From Mycobacterium bohemicum DSM 44277 (GTDB lineage: Bacteria; Actinomycetota; Actinomycetes; Mycobacteriales; Mycobacteriaceae), in the NCBI RefSeq assembly GCF_001053185.1, contig NZ_CSTD01000003.1, forward strand, positions 1-64,000: a DNA stretch of 64,000 nucleotides, in the 5' to 3' direction. A model generated the notes under the pieces. The model saw nothing but the letters and a program-made list of their open reading frames with translations, ran no database searches and was not told the origin of the DNA. The stretch's first letter is position 1. The number at the start of each line of letters is the position of its first letter. This document shows, piece after piece, positions 59,683 through 64,000 of the stretch. The position numbers and the translations under genes are program-made.

Positions 59683-60888
59683 CTAACTGAGGTCCCACAC
59701 CGCAAGCTCGGTCCCGGCGGGCATCTCGACGACGTCCTCGGGGATCTCCAGTAGTCCGTTGGCCGAGGCCAGCCAGCGCAAATGGTGCGACGCCGGCGGG
59801 CCGTAGCTAACGACCGTGCCGGCCTCGTGGTCGAGGATCGCGCGGCGGAACTGCCGCTTGCCGCGCGGCGAGGTCAGCGACTCGGCCAGCACGGCGGGCC
59901 GGTGCGGCCGCTCGGGATCGGGCAGGCCCATGGCCCTGCGCAGGGCGGGCCGCAGGAACACCTCGAAGGACACCAGCGCGCTGACCGGGTTGCCGGGCAG
60001 GGTCACGATCGTCGTGCCGGCCACCCGCCCGAGGCCCTGCGGCATCCCGGGTTGCATGGCCACCTTCACGAATTCCACGCCCTGGCCGCCGTCGCGGCCG
60101 AAGGCGTCCTTGACCACTTCGTAGGCGCCGGCGCTCACCCCGCCACTGGTGATGATGAGGTCGGCGTCCCCCGCGTAGCGGTCGAGCAGCGAGGTGAACT
60201 GCGCGACATCGTCTTCGGCGGTGGCGACCGCCACCACCTCGGCCCCGGCCTCGCGGACCGCGGCGGCCAGCATGACCGAGTTGGACTCGTAGATCTGGCC
60301 CGGCCGCAGTGCATCGCCCGGCGCCACCAGCTCCGAGCCGGTGGACAGCACCAGCACGCGCTGGCGGGGGATCACCGTCAGCCCGGTGATGCCCAGCGCC
60401 GACGCCAGGCCCAGCACCGCCGGCGTCACCACCTGGCCGTCGCGCAGGACGGTGGTGCCCGCGGCGACGTCCTCGCCCGCCCGGCGGATGTGCCGGCCGG
60501 GCGCCGGGGCCTGCCGGATCGCCACCGACTCCCCGCCGCCGTCGGTGTCCTCGACCGGCACCACGGCCGTCGCCCCGGCCGGCATCGGCGCGCCGGTCAT
60601 GATGCGGTGGGCGGTGCCCGGTTGCAGCGTCAACTCGTCGGTGCGCCCGGCCGGTATGTCCTCGGCGACCGGTAGCACCACCGGGCGCTCGGGCGTCGCG
60701 GGCGCCGCGTCCTCGGCCCGCACCGCGTAGCCGTCCATCGCGGAGTTGTCGAAAACCGGCAGCGCCAGCCCCGCGACCACGTCACCGGCCAGGGCGAGGC
60801 CGAGGGCGTCGGGCAGCCCGACCGTCACGGCCGGGCGCGCGCGGATCATCGCCGCGACGGCACGCTGGTGTTCGGCTACGGAGCGCAC
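59683..60888 (-). CDS. moeA2: Molybdopterin molybdenumtransferase MoeA
   Basis: 401 residues. It inserts molybdate into molybdopterin. N-terminal MoeA domain: LPVFDNSAMDGYAVRAED (about residues 43-60), PAGATAVVPVEDTD (about 102-115), GRHIRRAGEDVAAG (about 131). Central MogA-like domain: VLVLSTGSELVAPGD (about 175-189), ITSGGVSAGAYEVVKD (about 245-260), LPGNPVSALVSFEVF (about 301-315). A small C-terminal beta domain follows. The GTG at 60888 is the start. The paralogue number follows synteny with Rv0438c. Confidence 0.93.
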   Translation of the reverse strand: MRSVAEHQRAVAAMIRARPAVTVGLPDALGLALAGDVVAGLALPVFDNSAMDGYAVRAEDAAPATPERPVVLPVAEDIPAGRTDELTLQPGTAHRIMTGAPMPAGATAVVPVEDTDGGGESVAIRQAPAPGRHIRRAGEDVAAGTTVLRDGQVVTPAVLGLASALGITGLTVIPRQRVLVLSTGSELVAPGDALRPGQIYESNSVMLAAAVREAGAEVVAVATAEDDVAQFTSLLDRYAGDADLIITSGGVSAGAYEVVKDAFGRDGGQGVEFVKVAMQPGMPQGLGRVAGTTIVTLPGNPVSALVSFEVFLRPALRRAMGLPDPERPHRPAVLAESLTSPRGKRQFRRAILDHEAGTVVSYGPPASHHLRWLASANGLLEIPEDVVEMPAGTELAVWDLS

Positions 60889-60932
60889 CCAACCATTATC
60901 GGTGCCGGGCGGACCGACGTAGAGTCCACAAC

Positions 60933-61412
60933 GTGATTACCGGGCTGGCACACACCGGTGTGTGCGTCCCCGACTGCGAGGCCGCGGTGGCGTTCTACCG
61001 GGACGTGCTGGGTCTGCGGGTGCTCTCGGAGCCCTACGTCATGACCGGTGACGCCATCCGCGACGACATGGGCGAGCTGGTCTCGGACCCCAGCATGAAG
61101 GCGGCCATCGTCGGGTTCGGCGACGACGGCGACGGGGTGCTCGAGGTGATCGAGTATCTGGGCGCGGACGCGACCGGCCGGCCGGCGGGGCGGGCGCTGA
61201 CCGATCACGGGCTGTCGCACGTCGGCCTCGTCTGTGAGGATCTCGACGCCACCCGCGCGGACCTGGAGAGCAAAGGAGTGCGCTTCCTGGTCAGCGGCAT
61301 CGCCGACGTCGCGCGGGTGCGCACCACCTGGTTCGCCGACCCCTGGGGTGTGGTGTTCATCCTCGTCGAAAAGAGCCGGCCCGAGCGGCCCTACTTCGCG
61401 CAGTGGGGCTGA
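60933..61412 (+). CDS. VOC/glyoxalase-fold protein
   Basis: 159 residues with the two-module glyoxalase/bleomycin-resistance/dioxygenase fold. LAHTGVCVPDCEAAVAFYRDVLGLRV is the first module start (metal His at about residue 7), a Glu lies in GVLEVIEYLG (about 70), LSHVGLVCEDLDAT starts the second module (His about 94), and ADPWGVVFILVEK closes it. One of many metal-dependent lyases or dioxygenases; the substrate is unknown. It is divergent from moeA2 and directly abuts the flavin monooxygenase gene (no gap), so the two probably act in one catabolic step series. Confidence 0.87.
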   Translation: MITGLAHTGVCVPDCEAAVAFYRDVLGLRVLSEPYVMTGDAIRDDMGELVSDPSMKAAIVGFGDDGDGVLEVIEYLGADATGRPAGRALTDHGLSHVGLVCEDLDATRADLESKGVRFLVSGIADVARVRTTWFADPWGVVFILVEKSRPERPYFAQWG

Positions 61413-62855
61413 ATGGGTAGGCGGCCCACCGTCGGCATCATCGGCGCCGGGGCCGGGGGCATCGCGATGGCCATCCAACTCGCCGACGCCGCTTACGATT
61501 TCACGATCTTCGACCGGGCCGACGGGTTCGGCGGCACCTGGCGCCACAACACCTTCCCGGGCGCGGCCTGCGACGTGCCCTCACATCTGTACTCGTATTC
61601 GTTCGCGCCGAATCCGCGGTGGAGCAAGACCTACGCCAACCAGCCCGAGATCCTGGCCTATCTCGAGCGGGTGGCCGCCGAGCACGGGCTGGGCGCCCAC
61701 CTGGTGCCCCACACCGCGATCACCACCGCACGCTGGTCCGACCATGACCGGCGCTGGACGCTGACCGGCGACGACGGCCGCGAGCACCACTTCGACTTTC
61801 TGGTCAGCGCGGTCGGGATGCTCGACGTGCCCCACGTCCCCGACATTCCCGGAGCGGCTCGCTTCAAGGGACGCCAATTCCATTCCGCGCGTTGGGATCA
61901 CAGCAAGTCGACCGAGGGCGAGCGGGTCGCGTCCATCGGCACGGGCGCCAGCGCGATCCAGTACGTGCCGGCGATAGCGTCAAAGACCGCGCACCTGACG
62001 GTGTTTCAGCGCACGCCGATCTGGATCGCGCCGCGATTCGACTTCCCGTTCACGCCCGAACAGCAGGAACTGTTCGAACGCGACCCGGCCACGGCGCGGC
62101 AGCTGCGGGACGAGGCCTTCGACGCCTACGAGTCGGCCAGCTTCGGCGTCGACGACGCGCAGACCCGCGAGGCCACCGAGCTGGCCCGCGGCTACCTCCT
62201 GCGCAAGGTGTCCGACCCCGAACTGCGGGCCAAGCTGATGCCGGACTACCCCGCCGGCTGCAAGCGCCCGCTGATGTCCCGCGACTGGTACCCCACCTTC
62301 GCCCTGCCCCACGTCAGCCTGGAGACCACCGCGATCACCGAGATCACCGAACGCGGACTGCGCACCGCCGACGGCGTCGAGCACCCGGTCGACACCATCA
62401 TCTACGGCACCGGCTTCACGGCTTCCGACTATCTGGCCAGCATCGACGTCTACGGCACCGGCGGCCGGCGCCTCCGCGACGACTGGAGCGACGGCGCGGA
62501 GGCCTACCTGGGCACCCTTGTCACCGGATATCCGAACTTCTTCACGCTCTACGGCCCGAACACCAACGGGGTCAACTCGATCATCTACATCCACGAGGTG
62601 CAGGCCGGCTTCGTCCGCCGCATCCTCGACGCGCTGGGCGGCCGCGGGGCGCGCACGGTCGAGGTCACGCCACAGGCCCAGCGCCGCTACAACGACGAGA
62701 TTCAGGCCGCGATGGTCGGCAAGGTGTGGCTGGCGTGCGACAACTACTTCCGCCATGCCAGCGGCAAGGTCGTCACCCAGCTGCCCTACAGCGGCCGGAC
62801 GTTCTACGAACGAACCCGCGAACTGGCTGACGGCGACTACCGCTTCGCGCGGTGA
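61413..62855 (+). CDS. Flavin-containing monooxygenase, Baeyer-Villiger type
   Basis: 480 residues. FAD motif GIIGAGAGG (about residues 8-16); the BVMO fingerprint F-K-G-x3-H-x3-W is present as FKGRQFHSARWD (about 150-161); the NADPH motif GTGASAIQ (about 173-180) follows; GTGFTASDYL (about 331) is the second FAD contact. Such enzymes insert oxygen next to a ketone or oxidise heteroatoms with NADPH and O2. Mycobacteria carry many. It immediately follows the VOC gene. The substrate is unknown. Confidence 0.9.
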   Translation: MGRRPTVGIIGAGAGGIAMAIQLADAAYDFTIFDRADGFGGTWRHNTFPGAACDVPSHLYSYSFAPNPRWSKTYANQPEILAYLERVAAEHGLGAHLVPHTAITTARWSDHDRRWTLTGDDGREHHFDFLVSAVGMLDVPHVPDIPGAARFKGRQFHSARWDHSKSTEGERVASIGTGASAIQYVPAIASKTAHLTVFQRTPIWIAPRFDFPFTPEQQELFERDPATARQLRDEAFDAYESASFGVDDAQTREATELARGYLLRKVSDPELRAKLMPDYPAGCKRPLMSRDWYPTFALPHVSLETTAITEITERGLRTADGVEHPVDTIIYGTGFTASDYLASIDVYGTGGRRLRDDWSDGAEAYLGTLVTGYPNFFTLYGPNTNGVNSIIYIHEVQAGFVRRILDALGGRGARTVEVTPQAQRRYNDEIQAAMVGKVWLACDNYFRHASGKVVTQLPYSGRTFYERTRELADGDYRFAR

Positions 62856-63064
62856 CGCGCCGCGCCGCGATGCGCGTGGGCGACGGCGTGCGGAAGCGCG
62901 GCGACCTCGCCCGCCTCATCCGCGCGATGCGCTCGGCGGCCCGAACCGGGGTGCTGATCTCCCTCTCGGCCCTCATCCGCGCCGCGGTCGCGGCACGCTT
63001 GGACGGCCTCTTCGCCTGCATCAGCCAGACCCTACGCACGCGTAGGCGGCCGGCGGGTTACTGA
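62852..63064 (+). CDS. Short hypothetical ORF after the monooxygenase
   Basis: 70 codons starting with a GTG that overlaps the monooxygenase TGA (GTGA). The product is basic with an amphipathic middle (LIRAMRSAARTGVLISLSALIRAAV). I recognise no family, and all frames here have similar base composition, so coding is doubtful. The overlap with the preceding stop is the only positive sign. Confidence 0.25.
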   Translation: MTRRAAMRVGDGVRKRGDLARLIRAMRSAARTGVLISLSALIRAAVAARLDGLFACISQTLRTRRRPAGY

Positions 63065-63168
63065 ACCCAGAAATTGTCGTGGCGAATGAACCACTCCCGG
63101 CGCTCGCCGTCGGTCATGTCGGCCAGCGCGCCGAATGACGCCGGCGGCCTCGTAGTCCGGCGGTTCAC
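63058..63168 (-). CDS. Short ORF ending in WFIRHDNFWVQ
   Basis: 36 codons from a GTG at 63168 to a TAA at 63058. The C-terminal part, ALADMTDGERREWFIRHDNFWVQ from about residue 15, looks like genuine protein sequence rather than a shadow: it uses Trp, Phe, Asn and His among well-chosen codons. The first dozen residues look less natural. It could be a tiny gene or the end of a longer gene truncated by a frame change. It is downstream of the SDR on the same strand, 16 bases after its stop. Confidence 0.35.
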   Translation of the reverse strand: MNRRTTRPPASFGALADMTDGERREWFIRHDNFWVQ

Positions 63169-63184
63169 CCTTCAGTGTGACCCG

Positions 63185-64000
63185 TCAGTCGAACCGGTAG
63201 ACCACCCCGGTGAGCTGCTCCGAGACCTCCCATAGCCGCCGCTGCAACTCGGCGTCATGCGACTTCCGGCTGGACGCGACGAGCTTCGGGTAGCCGCGGG
63301 TTTCGGCGAACCCGTCGGGGCCGTAGTACTGGCCGCCGAGCACCCCCGGGTCGGTGGCGGCGCGCAGCGTCGGGAGCGCGCCCATGGCCGCGTCCTGCGC
63401 GATCACCGAGAAGAACACGTTGACGAGCGGCCGCAACGCCGCGGGCGTGTAGCGGCCCAGTTCCGTGTTCGACCCGCCGGGGTGGGCGGCGGCGGCGATC
63501 GTCGTGCCGTGCGGGGCGAGCCGGCGCTGCAGCTCGTAGGTGAACAGCAGGTTGGCCAGCTTGGCCTGTCCGTAGGCCGCGACCCGGTTGTAGGAGCGCT
63601 CCCACTGCAGGTCGTCGAAGTGGATGTCGGCGAGGATGCGGTGGCCCATGCTGCTCACCGTCACGACCCGCGACCCGGGGACCGGCAGCAGCCGCTCCAG
63701 CAGCAGGCCGGTGAGTGCGAAGTGGCCCAGGTGGTTGGTGCCGAACTGCATCTCAAAGCCGTCTTTGGTGGTCTCCTTCGGGGTGTACATCACGCCCGCG
63801 TTGTTGATCAGCAGGTCGATGTGGTCGTAGTCGGACTTCAGCTGATCGGCCGCGGCGCGCACGGAGTCCAGGGACGTCAGGTCAAGCTCCTGCAGCACCA
63901 CGTCGGAGCCGGGGCTCGTGGCGGCAATCCGCGCGGCGGCGTCCTTGCCCTTGTCGAGATTGCGCACCGCCAGCACGACGCGTGCGCCCTTGTCGGCGAG
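63185..64000 (-). CDS. Short-chain dehydrogenase (Rv0439c-like), 5' end outside the window
   Basis: 272 codons of an SDR whose start lies beyond the right edge; the frame is open to 64000, where it reads LADKGARVVLAVRN, just after the cofactor-binding GxxxGxG loop. Seen here: NNAGVM, GTNHLGHFALT, catalytic Ser in VTVSSMGHR, and the Y-x-x-x-K pair in AYGQAKLANL. The C-terminus (FAETRGYPKLVASSRKSHDAELQRRLWEVSEQLTG) matches the mycobacterial family of about 311 residues. In M. tuberculosis this gene precedes groEL2. The substrate is unknown. Confidence 0.9.
   Translation of the reverse strand, partial: LADKGARVVLAVRNLDKGKDAAARIAATSPGSDVVLQELDLTSLDSVRAAADQLKSDYDHIDLLINNAGVMYTPKETTKDGFEMQFGTNHLGHFALTGLLLERLLPVPGSRVVTVSSMGHRILADIHFDDLQWERSYNRVAAYGQAKLANLLFTYELQRRLAPHGTTIAAAAHPGGSNTELGRYTPAALRPLVNVFFSVIAQDAAMGALPTLRAATDPGVLGGQYYGPDGFAETRGYPKLVASSRKSHDAELQRRLWEVSEQLTGVVYRFD

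Overview
The window reads as chromosomal DNA of a slow-growing mycobacterium, most like the Mycobacterium avium complex. It has very high GC at third codon positions, many GTG starts and ATGA/GTGA start-stop overlaps. Its gene order follows the M. tuberculosis block from about Rv0389 (purT) to Rv0439c. Gene names rest on recalled protein features and this order; no search was run. I see no rRNA, tRNA, CRISPR array or insertion sequence.

Layout. 1-7.0 kb: purT tail, rhodanese, metZ, a type II NADH dehydrogenase, a secreted protein, fadE7, a DUF3054 protein and a methyltransferase. 7.0-10.8 kb: an MMPL transporter behind an 18-codon leader ORF, a GNAT acetyltransferase and a metallo-beta-lactamase-fold hydrolase. 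10.9-15.1 kb: fgd1-pta-ackA. 15.1-18.6 kb: a DUF1501/DUF1800 pair and a broken DUF559-type gene. 18.7-23.3 kb: the amino-acid-sensing operon glnX-glnH-pknG. 23.4-28.0 kb: mutT3, thiE and, behind a TPP riboswitch, thiO-thiS-thiG-SGNH hydrolase. 28.6-36.1 kb: small membrane proteins, two tandem M28 peptidase-like lipoproteins, a 13E12/HNH protein, LpqM and an alpha/beta hydrolase. 36.1-38.7 kb: thiC-thiD behind a second TPP riboswitch. 38.7-43.7 kb: a signalling module made of a PAS-ANTAR protein, a STAS protein and a 1285-residue sensor kinase/receiver/PP2C/anti-sigma-kinase protein. 43.7-52 kb: an internally deleted ctpH with small membrane partners, xthA, a chimeric acetyltransferase gene, def, a DUF3263 protein, virR, sodC and a YbdK-type ligase. 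52.4-64 kb: LON-like protein, F420-type oxidoreductase, enoyl-CoA hydratase, SDR, AAA ATPase, pssA, psd, moeA2, VOC protein, flavin monooxygenase and a second SDR cut by the window edge.

How the genes work together. Thiamine synthesis is split over two divergently placed, riboswitch-controlled units (thiC-thiD, and thiO-S-G next to thiE). fgd1 supplies reduced F420, and the window also holds a possible F420 user at 53 kb. glnX-glnH-pknG links periplasmic amino-acid sensing to a soluble kinase. pssA-psd makes phosphatidylethanolamine.

The most unusual feature is the number of decayed or rearranged genes among intact syntenic neighbours. glnH has a one-base frameshift inside its lipobox. A DUF559-type gene has lost its core motif. 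ctpH lacks both its actuator and phosphorylation motifs. The Rv0428c-like acetyltransferase has had its middle replaced by a biotin-carboxylase fragment. A gene tail survives before an SDR, and one M28 paralogue has lost two zinc ligands. Either the lineage is accumulating pseudogenes or some of these are assembly errors; each is listed separately.
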